Part shown: piece by piece, positions 10,406 through 24,167 of the stretch
Layout of the letters: each line of letters starts with the position of its first letter
Position numbering within the stretch: the first letter of the stretch is position 1
Assembly: GCA_900074885.1 (NCBI GenBank)
Contig: FJUW01000059.1
Coordinates: forward strand, 62,001 to 126,000
Length of the DNA: 64,000 nt
Reading direction: 5' to 3'
Origin: Rhynchosporium graminicola
Lineage: Eukaryota; Ascomycota; Leotiomycetes; Helotiales; Ploettnerulaceae
Position numbers and translations under genes: made by a program
The notes under the pieces: model-generated
The model's database searches: none
What the model saw: the letters and a program-made list of their open reading frames with translations, nothing else
Told to the model about the DNA's origin: nothing

Positions 10406-11859
10406 ACTTGGTCTGGTCGTACATGATCTTTGTCGAAAAGAATGCGATATGGAATAGGACAGATAAAAAGCGGATTGCATTTTTGTCAAACCTTCCTTCT
10501 TTCTCTTCGGAAATCGTATTCAGATACGAAAAATCAGTAGGCAGTTTCTCCCACTCACTGAAGTCACCTTCATCGTGAGAAATAACAGGTAAGGACATAT
10601 AATGAATAAAGCTGGAGCAGATAAGTCATATCCGCCATACCATTTGAAAATTGCATCAACCTCTTCCTCCCCAGCTGCAGACTCTCCCTAGTCGTCTATG
10701 CGGCGCATCTAAATTTACAAATTCCCCTTCCAACGGTCTACCTTAATGAGCGAACATAACACCAAGATTCATCAAGCCTTACTACATCCGCCACCTATGT
10801 ACCCACTCTCCCTAGCTCATACCTCCAGGTAGATTGTTCCAGGTAGATTGTATAGTTAGTTTGTTAGAAGCGTTTCCTAGTGATGGATTTCATCAGGAAA
10901 CGGGGGGTTGTGTCTTGATTCCCGCGTAGAGTATCCGGGGTAAGGAGGTCGTAGAAAGCAAGTTACTTTCTTGGAGAAGTTGGATTAGTTGTTTTCTTAT
11001 TAAGAGAAGGAGGATGTGGAAGCTATGAATCATTAGACAACATTTAGATTTAGCACGAAGCATCTACGTACCCGTAATGTACGATCTAGATACCCTAGCT
11101 TGATAACGTACCACTAAATCTGAGAGTCGCTTGATATCAATCACATCACGAAAAGATCGGCTCGAGGCTTCTTTTGTTGTTCGACTATTTTTAGAATGAC
11201 ACGACACGACACGACACGTCACGTAATTCCTCGACCTTTCATCTGTAGGAGAAAAGCGCAACTGATCTACCGTCCGTCTATTTTGATATTAGCCGAGATA
11301 ACGTGCCCAGCTCGCTCCCCAAGCGAGGCGAGAAATACTCGCGGGTCAAGCAGAGGGATTGGTTGGGCGAGGTAAGGTGAGGTCAGGTAAGGTGAGGCTG
11401 TGACGGGGCAGTTTGGTATCATCTACATGAAAAAGTACATCTCTTGACTTCTAGTCGTAATCCATATACTCTAGCATAATTGAATGTCAACACTGACGAT
11501 ATGGATGGGCATATGGGAGAGGGAACTGTCAAAGCTGCCTGGTGGGAAGATATTCAGATCTCCAAGACAAGAAGTATAATACTAAGCTATGCTATCTGTG
11601 CTATGAAAAGACGATGCATGTATGTGGAAAGAAAGAAAAAAGCCCTGTCTTCCGCCGAAAAGCTTTTTTATGAAACGCAGAAGAAATCTCGGCCCGGAAT
11701 ATAATTCGAAGCCCGCGTCCCAGGGCGGGCTCGAGCGTAGAGCAATCTTGGGGGTCTATTTCGTGAGGCATACAGTCTGGAGAAGTCTGATGAGATGGTA
11801 TCTCATAAACCCGACAGTGCGGCTGACATACGCACCAAGGCGGGTGTGTCTGTAAAACA
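10406..11859. other. Intergenic region, no gene seen
   Basis: Non-coding by appearance. It contains a direct repeat of CCAGGTAGATTGT (about 10826-10852), an ACACG pentamer run at about 11198-11220 and a GGTAAGGTGAGGT-type run near 11366-11400. Open frames on either strand (for example 11480-11704 and 11601-11960) are short. The distal part may include the 3' end of the gene relic at 11860-12401. Confidence 0.5.
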
Positions 11860-12401
11860 TGCCACCATGGCTTTCCTCTAGAAAATGTCATCTGAGCGAT
11901 GGAAAGGAAGATGCCTGCCACGTTACGTACCATAGCGCGGTTCCAACATTCAAGAGTCACGATCTTCTGCTGCGCTTCCTTCGGACCATACGGCCTAGGA
12001 ACACTCCTCCTCCCACCCGACCGGAACGCAATCTTGAACGTCGTTCACCGCCGGGTCGTAATCGCGAAACATCGGATGCACAGGCGGTGCTTCGTGGAAT
12101 TCATCTTCGCCATTCGATGATTTCTGCTTTGGGTTGGGCATGGCGGGCTCTGAGTCCGGCGAGTCGTCCGTAGATGCAATGCAGACACCGGGAGCTATAG
12201 TGATGGTGTGGGACCTACTGGCGATCATGGAGAAGATCTCGAAGCGGATCTCGAGAGGGATGGTGAGGTATATTATGAGTTTCGGCCGTGATCGAATGAA
12301 GATGGTGGGAATCGAGGCTGGGTTGTCTTTAATGGAGCGTTTTGTCCGTCTCCTGCGCTGCGTGCCGAGCTGTTTCTTGTGTTAGGTTGTTTTTTGCCCA
12401 T
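11860..12401 (-). pseudogene. Relic of a fungal F-box-like / PLEIR-motif protein gene
   Basis: Three consecutive minus-strand frames look coding but do not join. The first starts with ATG at 12401 (MGKKQPNTRNSS) and stops at 12273. The second overlaps it in another frame and has YLTIPLEIRFEIFSMI (about 12280-12220), a pattern typical of the N-terminal F-box-like motif of many fungal hypothetical proteins, then continues to VPVGWEEE before a stop near 11996. A third frame continues with RPYGPKEAQQKIVTLE and RNVAGIF (about 12000-11900). No GT donor lies between frames one and two, so a frameshift explains the break better than an intron. Either a decayed gene or assembly errors. The function is unknown. 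Confidence 0.4.
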
Positions 12402-13865
12402 GTTGGCGATACCTCGAGTTTATATGTGGTTATGAAATGAGAATTCCGATGGTTGCAGAAGAGACTGCGCTTTCGGGATGAACTGTTCACGGCTCTTTCT
12501 CCTGCAAATACCGAAGAAGACCCCCCGAGGTGTAGAGTTGCTGAAGCTCTCTGTATGCTCAATCAACACTGCAGAGAGTTACAAAGTAGCAGCTTTTGAG
12601 AGTTGTAGGTAGACTAGCAAGAGTTCTGTCACGTCCAAACTGAATCCACACAGCCCAAACCAGAGCAAATATCTGATTATCGTATACTGCATTCATTCCA
12701 TGTGGACAGTAAAGAAACCCCCAAACAAAGAAGACTGCTCGAATTTCAATCGCCACAAAACAAACCATGATCTCCAGGAACAATCGCGAGGCAAGCACAC
12801 CGATACGAAAATCCATGCGAGCCTATGACCGGTTTCACCTACAGTACTTACTTACCTCCAGCACCGCCCCCAAAAGAACTCAAGACACATCTAACCGTCC
12901 CCAAAACGTGATCTCATTCCAGCGACCTCACCCAACCCATCACATAAAATCTCACCTCTTCTCTCAAAGACCCCCAACCTACAATTCTCAATCTCAATCT
13001 CAATCTCACTCCCTCTCTTTCCCTACCAAAGATACCTAACTACCCATTCAAGACTTCAGTGATGAAACCAATAACTCAATTATAGGCAAGAAATACTGCA
13101 CACGAAAGTATCAACCGAGCACGGAAAACAAAGACGGTCTGTCTAACGATTCCCGGTTCTCAAAAGCAAGAACTTCCACTAGAGCGACAGAGAGGACATT
13201 AAGGTACTCAGTACGCTACCCTGACGAGCAACGAATACACTTCCAGTTGCCCTTGACGCCTATCTAACGACTTTAGTTGCCGCAAGCAGAAAGCAAAATC
13301 CGATGCCCTTGCTAAAGCCAGAATTTGCCATATCCTCATTACGTTCTTTTACCTGCTGCACTTTGGTAAATAGAGAATGATATCTACGGAGTGAATACGG
13401 AGGGACGGTAGGTAGGTACATAGCCTGACTCCTCTTCGGCTTCATTTCAAGTTGCTTTCCTATCAGCCCCTTCCTTACCACGCTGGCGATCTGCCTCGAA
13501 GTCCTCATCCTTCGGCCACTCTATGACTGATCGAGGTCACGATCTCTCAGCTCATGAACTGGTACCGAACGCCTTAAAAACCAACTCCAAACCCCATCCA
13601 ATCATGTCCCACCACAAGCCAGTCTGCAGATAGAGAATACTCAACGACGCAGCCCATCTCAACGCCTTGCCATGCTGACACCAAACCCAAAGTCCCAACC
13701 AGCGAAGAATATACAGACCATAGAGCCAAGCTCATGCCCACCATCCACAGCCAAAGCTACGAAGAGCCAGCTTCAATCAAATTCCCTCCTCTCACTCCAC
13801 TTCCCTGGGTATCATAGTATCGTACACATCTCCTTTTCTCTTTCCTAAACGCTCGAAGAAGAATC
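12402..13865. other. Intergenic region, no gene seen
   Basis: Contains a CAATCT hexamer array at about 12981-13008 and scattered frames without family features (12767-13039 +, 13260-13508 -). Its right end is the 3' flank of the minus-strand solute-transporter gene. Confidence 0.5.
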
Positions 13866-15849
13866 TCAATCTTTCTCTACCCTTTCCATTGGCTGCGGAT
13901 ATGTTTTTTTCTTCGGCGACTGCTGCTGCTGGTTTCCTGGTGGCCAGAGCGGATTATAAACCGCGGGCCACTTGTCATCATCCACACTATCTGCGAGGGA
14001 TTGTCTCGAATTGGCCCACCCCTCGGATGGTCTCTGCTCTCTCCTCCTATCCGGCACAAACTCCCGCGTGACATGGCTCTGATAAGGTCCGGGGTCGGCA
14101 ACAGCCATCCCTATATCGCCCGCCGGGTCCTGAGGGTTATACGCAGTATACACCGTGCCGCCACTACTTATATCCTGCCCATTATTATCATACCTCTGTC
14201 TTGCAGGCACATATCCACTTCCTCCACTTCCAGATATTCCTCCCTCACCCCCATTCAACGGATTAGGCTGCGCATGCGCAATCAATCCCGCGACCTCATC
14301 ATCTGATTTCTTCACGCCTACCGCAGAAAAACGCGGTAATCCGAATTTACTCCTCCGAAACTCCTCCGCAATCGGGAGATGCGGCGGCGTCCTTGGCGAT
14401 GCATCATCGTTATTTCGAAGGTTATTGATATCGAAAGAATTTCCAAATTTATAACTAGCGTCTTGCTCCCGATTTTTGACTCCAATAAACAACCAACGCA
14501 TCCCTCTAGCGAAAGCTTTCACTAAATCCCATGGGTTCATGGCGTCAATGAAAGCTTTGATACCAAGGAAACCGCCTTGTTTTGGCCCTAGCGTATTTTT
14601 GATATTCGACATGGGGTAGGTTGAGCTAGAGGAGGAGGAGGCGTATGGTTTCCAGGAGAAAGCGAAGAGGTGGAGGATGGCGAAAAGAGCCATTTCAATA
14701 CAGAGAAGTAAGGAGGGGATTCCAACTTTGAGATCTGGATAGGCGATTTTGGCGGTCGGGACTACGATATTTAGGGTTGAGCCGGTGAGAATACTTATCA
14801 TGAATGATTGCCAGAAGGAGAGGAAGATGACGAGTTTGATAGCTAGGACTTTGAGGAAAGGATTGTGTGCTGCGAGATCCTGCCGGAGTTGGACATAGAA
14901 TTGGATGAGGCAGTACATGGCGATTGTGACTGCTACACTTTCGATGATCAGGATCTGGGATGGTTAGCTTTGCAACGAGGTATGTAAAGAAATACATACC
15001 CAAATATGGGCAAATACTGGCGAGTTAGACGATTCGCAGTACTTCCCAAAGTACTGTAAGCCAAGAAGGTTAGCATTTGCTTGTTCAGAGATGTCTCGGA
15101 ACAGAATCAGATTTGTCACAAAAAACATGGCGCTAAGAGGTCCCCCGGTACATACCTGCGTTACCACTGCCGTGACAGTCATGCTCACCCTGATGAAGCA
15201 ATAATGATAAACCCCCGTCCAGATAATGTTAAACCACGTCAGTCCACTCCTCGGCGTCCTCCACGGGCCCCGCTGTCCACAACAACACTTCGTAAACCAA
15301 CTTATAGGCCATACCCACGGTTTAGGCTCGATGCTCCGGAAATACATCTTTTGTTCGTGGAGATCGGGTGCTACGTAATTGCAGAGGAGAGCGAAGAAGG
15401 AGGCGATGGCAAAGGCTTCGTAGCAGTCGCAGATTACTTGAAAATAGACGGCGTGCCAATAGTAGTAGAATTGGAGGAAGGAAGCCGCGGCGTAGGCTGG
15501 GATCATGAAGAGGATTCGGATGATGCTACGATAAGTGTTAGTAGAGGTTTTGTTTTGGGAAGAGGACGGAACTTACTGCCTCTGCTCGTAGGGTTTCGTA
15601 TAATGTATGGCGTGCATGAAGATTAGGTAGAAAGAGAGGAGAATAGCTATGAAAGCGCTTGCGGCTGCGATGATCAAGCCTATGGTGTGGAATGTCATAG
15701 TACCGATCATAGGTACTTCGGAGCTTCCAACTAAATCTCGATGTTAGCATATCTCCTTCTTTAGTAGGTACTTTCGCAAACCTACTTCGCAGATCATCCA
15801 ACGTGGTATTGCATGTGCTGTTTAGGTTACTCAAGTTAAGGAGACCCAT
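13866..15849 (-). CDS. Organic solute transporter Ost-alpha / TMEM184 (DUF300) family membrane protein
   Basis: Predicted seven-span membrane protein of the family that includes vertebrate OST-alpha, TMEM184 and plant LAZARUS1. Fungal members are uncharacterised solute transporters or vacuole/endomembrane proteins. Exons on the minus strand are 15849-15786, 15730-15577, 15525-15156, 15053-15000 and 14954-13866, giving 576 residues. Family landmarks are the HTIGLIIAAAS first span, HYTKPYEQRHIIRILFMIP (loop and TM2), YEAFAIASFFALLCNY, GPWRTPRSGLTWFN, and YFGKYCESSNSPVFAHIW. The last ~300 residues are a cytosolic Pro/Gly/Asp-rich tail typical of fungal versions. Intron 3 (15155-15054) is 102 nt, a multiple of three and without a stop, so its retention would add 34 residues. 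The signature fits the family, but the substrate is unknown. Confidence 0.9.
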
Positions 15850-17469
15850 CGTCGCGGTTGATGCTCATCCAGAGCAGATGAAGCAGAGATACAGGCTAAG
15901 ACTGTGTTGATGCCCCCTTTCGATCTGCGAGATCGTGAAAATCCTCAATCTCTTGTTCCTCGCGTGTCACCAGAATCTCTGTAGGTTCTGCCAGTGCGTA
16001 TGCGATTCACGATCTCCTATGCCTTGCCTTGCGCTCCAGTGTATAGTTTCTCTTTCCGTCCTCGCTCCAGTGAATTTTCACGTTGTTTTCAGAGATGCGC
16101 TTCTTCCAATAAGTGTTGAATTCTCCAAATCGCCGGTCGGTGGTCGTGGAGAGGAGACCCGTCGTTCGTTCTCGTATGTAGCTGAATAATCTCGCTCCGT
16201 AATGATCGTGGTTGTCGTATCGCTTTCCTATCGTCGCTTCCCTTTCATCAGGACTTCCTAGGATTCAGAATCACGTATCGATGCCTCTGTCATTTCCTGC
16301 GCGCTTCCTTCGAATTTTCAAATCGGGGTGCGATTGTGATACAGATGTTGATCATTCTCCCAGTTCCACTCTACGGTGTAAGGCGTATATTAAGTGGCTT
16401 AGGCGTGTGTCGCAGGCATACTGATTTAGCTCCGCTCCGGCCGCCGTTAGATGCAGGCTCGGCAGGTTCAGTACTGTGCCCTGCAGTGCAGCGGTATAAA
16501 GTACACTCACTGCACAGCCAGTGAAAAGCACTTAAGATCCTTAAGATTTCCAGGGGCCCAGTTCAAGCATCACTTGGCCTGGCCGTATTCTTGGCGGCAT
16601 TCTCGGGATTGCTTTTTGCAGCTGGTCAGGGGTAAGTCGTGACGGTCTCTCTCTTCGCTCCGTAGACTTACTTCTTGGCCGGGTTTCTGTTTACTTACCT
16701 TATCTTTACATATCTTTGCTTTTATTTGATTGCTAACCCTGTATTCTCTTCTAAAGTATCTCTTTATACATCAAGATCATGTACTTATAAATAGTTTACC
16801 CGCCCTAGGCTTCACAAGTACCTATCTAAGCGACGCAGCCAAAGAAAGTACAGCGCATGCATCCATTGAAGCTTCATACACGACTGGTTGACACACTGCG
16901 CCCTATCACCACGAATACAACAGGCTCTATCCGCAGACTTTCAACCACTTCCTCCCACAAAACCAATTTTCGAAGCGCATGAAGCGTTGTAAAAGTACGA
17001 GCAATAGATGTGCCTGCACAAGTCCATCGCGCCCAATCCTCCATCCTTCAGCTAGCGAAGTGAAGCGAGGCAGATGGTAAACAGTCTCATCAGAAATTGT
17101 CTATAGCAAGGCATTGATTACACACACCGTCATCCAAGCTTAAACATGTGTTTTCTCCAGAAGTATTCTCTGCGTGGCTGAGGCCTGATGTGATGCGATG
17201 ATAAGGCTTGTGTTCCAGGTTCCAGGTACAAATCTGAAACCACAATGCTAGACGATATCATGCCTTTGATATACCACATATGAGATATGTTTTGTTTTCA
17301 GACATCCTTATTCTTTTTTTTTAAAGTACAGCCGCTCTTCTCATACCTATTGCTTGCCAGTGAAGCATTAGTTGGCGATAGAAAAGCAAAGCAATGTACT
17401 CCCAGATCATCATAGACACCCGAATCCTACATCCGCCAACTCCATAGCGAAACAAAATCACTCCGTCGT
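15850..17469. other. Intergenic region, no gene seen
   Basis: Upstream flank of the solute-transporter gene and 3' flank of Ku70, both on the minus strand. Several + strand frames of 60-85 codons (15935-16642) lack family features and are unlikely genes. No tRNA-like T-loop was found on either strand. Confidence 0.5.
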
Positions 17470-19504
17470 TCAATTTTCCTCCACCCATAGCTCAACCCTA
17501 TCAACTAAATCGCCCTTCTTACCCGTAACATTCAAGCCCTTCTCAGTCAACCACTCCTTTAGCTCAGCAACCGTATATTTGGCCAGCCACCCATTCGCAA
17601 CCACTTTCTTCAGCTCAACCAGAGTCATGTTCTCTAGACCCTTCTTCTCCGCTTTCTCAACCTTAACCTTCTTTATCGGCCCCTCATCTGCATCGCTACC
17701 CCTCTTCAAATCGCCGTAAGCGGACTTTGTATAAGCACGACTTTGCTCTTCAAGAATTTCGCCCCATTTCGTGATATATTCCCCAGCTCGTTTATTGATT
17801 TGGCGATATTTGGGAATCGTCTTGTCTTCACCTGGTGTTGGCTCCTCCTCCTCTAGTGCCATCGCTTGTAGGACTTTGTAGTGCCATTGGAGAGCTGGAT
17901 TTGGGAATTTGATTGGATCGTACATAGCTTTCGGTAACTGGAGTTGTCGAACCACCATTCTCATCTGATCAATCAGCTCCTCGGGCGCAACGAGCGGCTT
18001 GGGAACCTGTGGAGGTTCACGAACATCGTCCGCGAAAGGGATGGGGTAAAGCCACAAACCGGGTGGAATAATTTGTGCGCCTGTGATATCGTCGAATCTT
18101 TCTGCAGATGGGAGAATGGCGACGATGAGAGGAGTGGCATTGGCGCGTGCAATGAACCACGCGAGGCCCATGATCTTATCCTTCAATAATTTCTGCCATA
18201 ACGCTGCAAAAGTTCGAGTGGAACCAATATAGCCGTCTTCGCTAGGATAGATGAATGTAGCTTTCTTGACTGATGCCCATGCCGGCAGCATGGATTGAGG
18301 CTTGAAGCCTATGATTCTGAGGACTGGCGACTCCCATAACTTCAACTTCTTCTGCTGTTCCTCTGTGAAGAGCACCTGGCTGCCGCCAAATTTATATGCC
18401 TTCTTGATTTCCATCTTATCAACTTTGGTGTTGTCTTCTTCTCTGAATTTGATAGAGATTCCCTCGGCCATTTGCAGTTTTTCGCCTTGTTCATAGATAT
18501 AACAAGATCTGGCTGGTGTCTGTCTCTGAAGAAGATTGTAGCCTTTGACCGAAATTGTAAGATTGGGACCTAGTACGAATGGTAAGTTTGAAAATAAGGT
18601 CCTCTTTGCAACCTGCTTCGAGTTGATGTCTGATATGAGGCTGGTGAGAAGAGAGATTCCCTCTCCCGAAGACTGCAGATTCGATGACACAACAGCTAGA
18701 TCTTCTCCTTCAGCAGGATCGCGATAGATGATGTCCTATAAAGTCAGTAGAGCCAGTGGTTTGGATCTGGAACGCTTACGTCGTAGAATTTCGACCTATC
18801 GAACTCATGATCAGGGTGTGAGATGGGGAAGAGATCAATGATGACATTCAAATCATACAAATCCTTCGCTCTGACTGTAGCTTGTGACCTGGCCGCCTTG
18901 TCAGATGAATGTGGATCGTCTCTGTCTGTGATAATGAACAGGCGTCGCGATCCAAAGTTAGGCGCTCTGGTTGTAAATATTTGGTTCGCACAAAACAGCA
19001 TATTCGACATAGACGCAGGTTCTTCGGATGGTACAAGTATATCCTGTGCATCTGTCTCATTCTTGCCAATCTCCTTCAGCTCCTTCACGTCTGCAGCAGA
19101 TGGAACGCCCAGATCGCAAAGCAGATAGCAATGCGGATATGCGATCGACCCGCGACTGCTTGTATCTTCGTCCTGGAACTTCGACTTCTCTGTACCGAAT
19201 AGTAGAACTCCCATCATGTCCTTCGGGCTGGATATGATGCGCTGTGTCATGATCTCGTAGGCGCATTTGATGGCTGCTAGAGTAGGACTATCCGTTCCTG
19301 CTTTCTTATCGTCCGATGGAGGAGGAGATTGCAGCATTGAGGAGCTGACATCGATCGCGAAGAGCACGGCATCTTTCTGGGATATGTAATTCTATAGAGG
19401 TCAATCAGGTAGTGCAATGGACGCTGTGAGGAGCGTACGGTCTCGTCGTAATCCTCCTCGTCTTCCTCCTCATCAGACCTCCATGATGGTTTTGATTCCG
19501 ACAT
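17470..19504 (-). CDS. ku70: Ku70, DNA-end-binding subunit of the Ku heterodimer (NHEJ)
   Basis: Pairs with Ku80 to encircle broken DNA ends, starts non-homologous end joining and helps maintain telomeres in the nucleus. Exons are 19504-19439, 19391-18780 and 18735-17470, giving 647 residues, a normal length. The start gives an acidic N-terminus ([11 protein letters not shown]). The vWA-like domain begins with [11 protein letters not shown] (31-41). The central Ku core includes [14 protein letters not shown] and [28 protein letters not shown] sequence around the DNA-binding ring. The C-terminal SAP DNA-binding helix pair covers about 613-644 ([15 protein letters not shown]). All introns are 44-47 nt. 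The gene is transcribed away from ferrochelatase across a 363-bp spacer. Confidence 0.96.
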
Positions 19505-19867
19505 CTTATTGTTCGCCTCGATGGTATTGAGAAACTCGAGGGCGATTCTGCGGGTGATGGCAGCTGAAAGTCGGACATGTAGATTCAGACGAGTTGTTGC
19601 CGTAATTTGACATGGACAAAACAAACAGGCAGACGCGACTAAACGAGACACGTAGTCATGTGATATCGGTAGACAAATCGATGGACTATTATTGGCTCCT
19701 CGGCACGGCTTCTTGAAGCCAAACTCCGTCATCAGCTCAACCCTGTACATTCTAAACTCTGTTGCAGTGGTGCTGGTGTCCTTGGAGCTGCAGGCTATTC
19801 ACGCTCGCGATGTGTATTTTGTGACCCTTCGTTTTACTTTCCCACTAAACACTTTATATCCTCCATC
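19505..19867. promoter_or_regulatory. Divergent promoter between ku70 and ferrochelatase
   Basis: 363 bp separate the two start codons, so both 5' leaders and core promoters must lie here unless the transcripts overlap. A CACGT...ATGTGATATC stretch lies at about 19650-19667 and a short CT-rich run precedes the ferrochelatase ATG. No convincing TATA box is seen. The regulatory role is inferred from geometry only. Confidence 0.5.
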
Positions 19868-21260
<1,393 letters not shown>

Positions 21261-22199
21261 GTTCGGAAGATTAGAAGAGGAGTGTCAGAGTGTACGTGAG
21301 AGCGCAAGCGGATTGTAGGTATATACTTCTATAGCTATAAATATTTGAACTTCAACCCATCCCTCGCAGTGAGATTGAGGCATTGATTGGAGTCTGGTCT
21401 GGACCTCGAAAGCCACATTCGGTAGGTCGGTTCATTACGCAATATGTCACCACTCGAGCTCCTCGTAATCTGAGATGCCAGATATCGGATTTGTAAGTCG
21501 GATACACGTGCTCCGTTGTGTACAGGGTGGGGCATTATTTTGACATCTCATCTTCAGTTGGCTTAGGCACCTCAAGTACCTAGAGCCTAGAGATGAGTCG
21601 TATTAAGGTTCAAACCATAAATAAACCCTTGTCTAGGTCCCTAAGGTACCCTGAGCAGTGAGGACTGACTGTTGACATCGTCCCTTCCTCTTCCTAGGGG
21701 GAGCCAATACAAGTACCATGGCACTATTCAGAATACATACCATGTCCTGTCTGATACATACACCAGTCGTAATCAATCAATGTTTCGTAACTCACCTCCA
21801 ATGGGAGTTCTTGACGTAGGTGTATTTATTTGACTGGCGTGGAAGCTCGGACACGCTACTGTACAATACTGACTGGGACGGCGCAATCAATGTATGTACC
21901 CGTACCTTGCCCGCTGCCAGACTCGGAACGACGTGTGTTGATAGCATAGCGACTTGCTGATTTCTGCAATCCTTCGCCTTCTCCTCTAATTGATGAAGCT
22001 TCAGGCTCTCCAGTATCCTGTAGACTGACGATTGATTTTCAGACAATCCTGCATCTTCCAATTCCACTCGACGTATACTTATACCGCGCTCTTGCGTCAA
22101 CTGGTCCAACGTGCGACTGACTCTTGCTTGATCTGATCCAGGTATAATACTTTACCATCTCGGGTACACGATAAGCTTATATCCGCCCACTCCGCAACC
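21261..22199. other. Intergenic region, no gene seen
   Basis: 3' flank of ferrochelatase and promoter/leader of the next MFS gene. A minus-strand 105-codon frame at 21792-22109 has balanced composition, but it has no recognisable domain and overlaps the presumed promoter, so it is not called. Confidence 0.5.
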
Positions 22200-24167
22200 A
22201 TGAACGGCGACAATGGCATCGACGCCACGGGACGAGACGGCCACGATGGTAGTACTACGGGAAAGGAGTGCTGGGGTGCAAAGAATTCATTGAGGAAGAA
22301 CGCAGGTCTGGACAAGATACCAGAAGACAGCGAATTCGCCCCACTGCTGGCAAGGGGGATCAGTGCATCAGGAAGCAATGACAATGGGCAAAATACTGGA
22401 GATGCGCCGCTATGGGAAGGGCATGCGGATTTCGAGGGCCTAGAATGGAGGCATCGGCCATCTGTGAGTCTAGTATATTCAAGGCTTTTGTGCTTTTGTG
22501 TAGTTGCGCTGACCATGATTCGTAGATGTACTGGCTCTTACCTCCATTCTTCTTCTTCGCAATCGCATTCGGTGGAATTTTGGTGCCCAAGTTGAATCTC
22601 CTCCTCTCTCTCGTATGCCGCCAGTATTTTCTCGAGAAGTCCTCTTCCGATCCGAATCACACATTCCTACCAGTCATTCTGGGGTCCAGTAACCCACAAT
22701 GTCGAATCCCCGAAGTACAGGCCCTAGCCACGAAATTCACGCTATATATCACAATCGTTTCTGGTACATTGAGTGCCATCATGTCTCCGAGGATCGGGGC
22801 GTGGTCCGATCGTAGCGGACGTTTGAAAGTCCTCACTCTTACCAGTGCTGGTGCTTCCATAGGTGAAGTCATCACTATCATCGTGGCAACATATCCCGAT
22901 CGGTTCAACTACAAATGGCTACTCGTCGGTTCTGTTTTCGACGGACTGTGTGGCTCTTTCACAGCTGGAATGGCGCTCACGCACGCCTACGCAGCCGATT
23001 GTACGCCTCCTCCAAAGCGTGCTGTAGCATTCGGATATTTCCACGCTTGTCTATTCGCAGGCGTAGCAATCGGTCCCATCATAGCAGCAGTCCTCGTCAA
23101 ACTCACTAAATCAATCATAACACCCTTCTACTTTGCCCTCTCAGTCCATGCCTGCTTCATCACTTTCATCCTGCTCATGGTCCCAGAATCTCTGACCAAG
23201 AAACGTCAAGAGCAAGCTAGAGCCCGTCATGCCGCAGAGGCAGGGGGAGGATTCCTGAACGCAGACGGTCACGTTGAGAACTATTCCAACGATTTCACTC
23301 AGAGCGGTCTATCCACCTTCATTCGAAAGGCTAACATCCTCGAACCACTCAAGATCCTCTGGCCAACAGGACCAGGAACATCCGACAAACTCCGCGCCAA
23401 CCTTATCCTCATGTCTGCAGTTGACACTATCGTTTTCGGCGTGGCTATGGGCGCCATGACCGTCGTAGTCTACTACCTTGGTTTCCAGTTCGGTTGGGAC
23501 ACTCCTGAGATAAGCGTCTTCACTTCTATCGTGAATATCTTCCGCGTCTCGGCCCTTGTTATCGTCCTGCCGCTGCTGAATTACCTCGTCCGCACTCGTC
23601 GCGCCAATCGCGAGCGAAAGGAGCATGGGTTTTCTGCGCCAGTGCCGAATACGGGATGTGATTCTCTAGATCTGGCTATGATCCGCGTAGCGGTCTTTTG
23701 TGAAATCATCGGTTTCGCAGGTTACACCATCGCACGTACACCAGCCCTGTTCGTTATATCTGGTATTGTCGCATCATTCGGAGGAGTAGGAAGTCCAACC
23801 TTACAGTCAGCACTTACGAAACATGTTCCACATGATCGTATTGGCCAGTTACTCGGAGCAACGGGTCTATTGCATTCACTTGCTAGAGTGGTGTGTCCGT
23901 TGGTTTTCAATCTGATATATGCGACTACTGTGGGCACTTTCCCGCAGACTGTGTTTGTTGTGTTGACCGGGTGTTTTGTGGTGGCTAGTGTGTGTACTTG
24001 GTTTATCAGACCAAATGGTATGGCCTACTGTTCCTTTCCTCAGTTCAAAGTACCTGAGCTAACGTACGGCAGTTTATCTCGAAAGTCCTATTAGAGTTAA
24101 CACGCAAAATCCGCGTGTAGACCTCGATCCGGATATTCTTGTTGATGAAGAGATTATTAACATATGA
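22200..24167 (+). CDS. MFS transporter (TetA/SLC46-like DHA1 type)
   Basis: Predicted 12-span secondary transporter. Exons are 22200-22463, 22526-24017 and 24073-24167, giving 616 residues. The first 88 residues are a hydrophilic cytosolic tail rich in Gly/Asp/Asn. TM1 begins in exon 2 (YWLLPPFFFFAIAFGGILVP). The TM2-TM3 loop carries motif A as GAWSDRSGR (179-187). A long central loop follows TM6, and TM11-12 end before the last intron. The third exon was chosen because splicing GTATGG...CGGCAG restores a conserved-looking acidic tail ending DLDPDILVDEEIINI, whereas read-through gives an unrelated ending at 24094. Large luminal loop cysteines near residues 119 and 147 resemble SLC46-type carriers. 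The substrate is unknown. Confidence 0.9.

Noticed and set aside
12767..13039. 90-codon plus-strand frame
   Set aside because: Ser/Gln/His low complexity produced by a CAATCT array; no domain.
13260..13508. 82-codon minus-strand frame
   Set aside because: No family features, no splice context, isolated in an intergenic region.
15081..15626. 181-codon plus-strand frame
   Set aside because: Lies antisense to exons of the Ost-alpha family gene, whose protein is clearly recognisable on the minus strand.
21792..22109. 105-codon minus-strand frame with balanced composition
   Set aside because: Overlaps the presumed promoter/leader of the MFS gene, with no recognisable domain. It could be revisited with RNA data.
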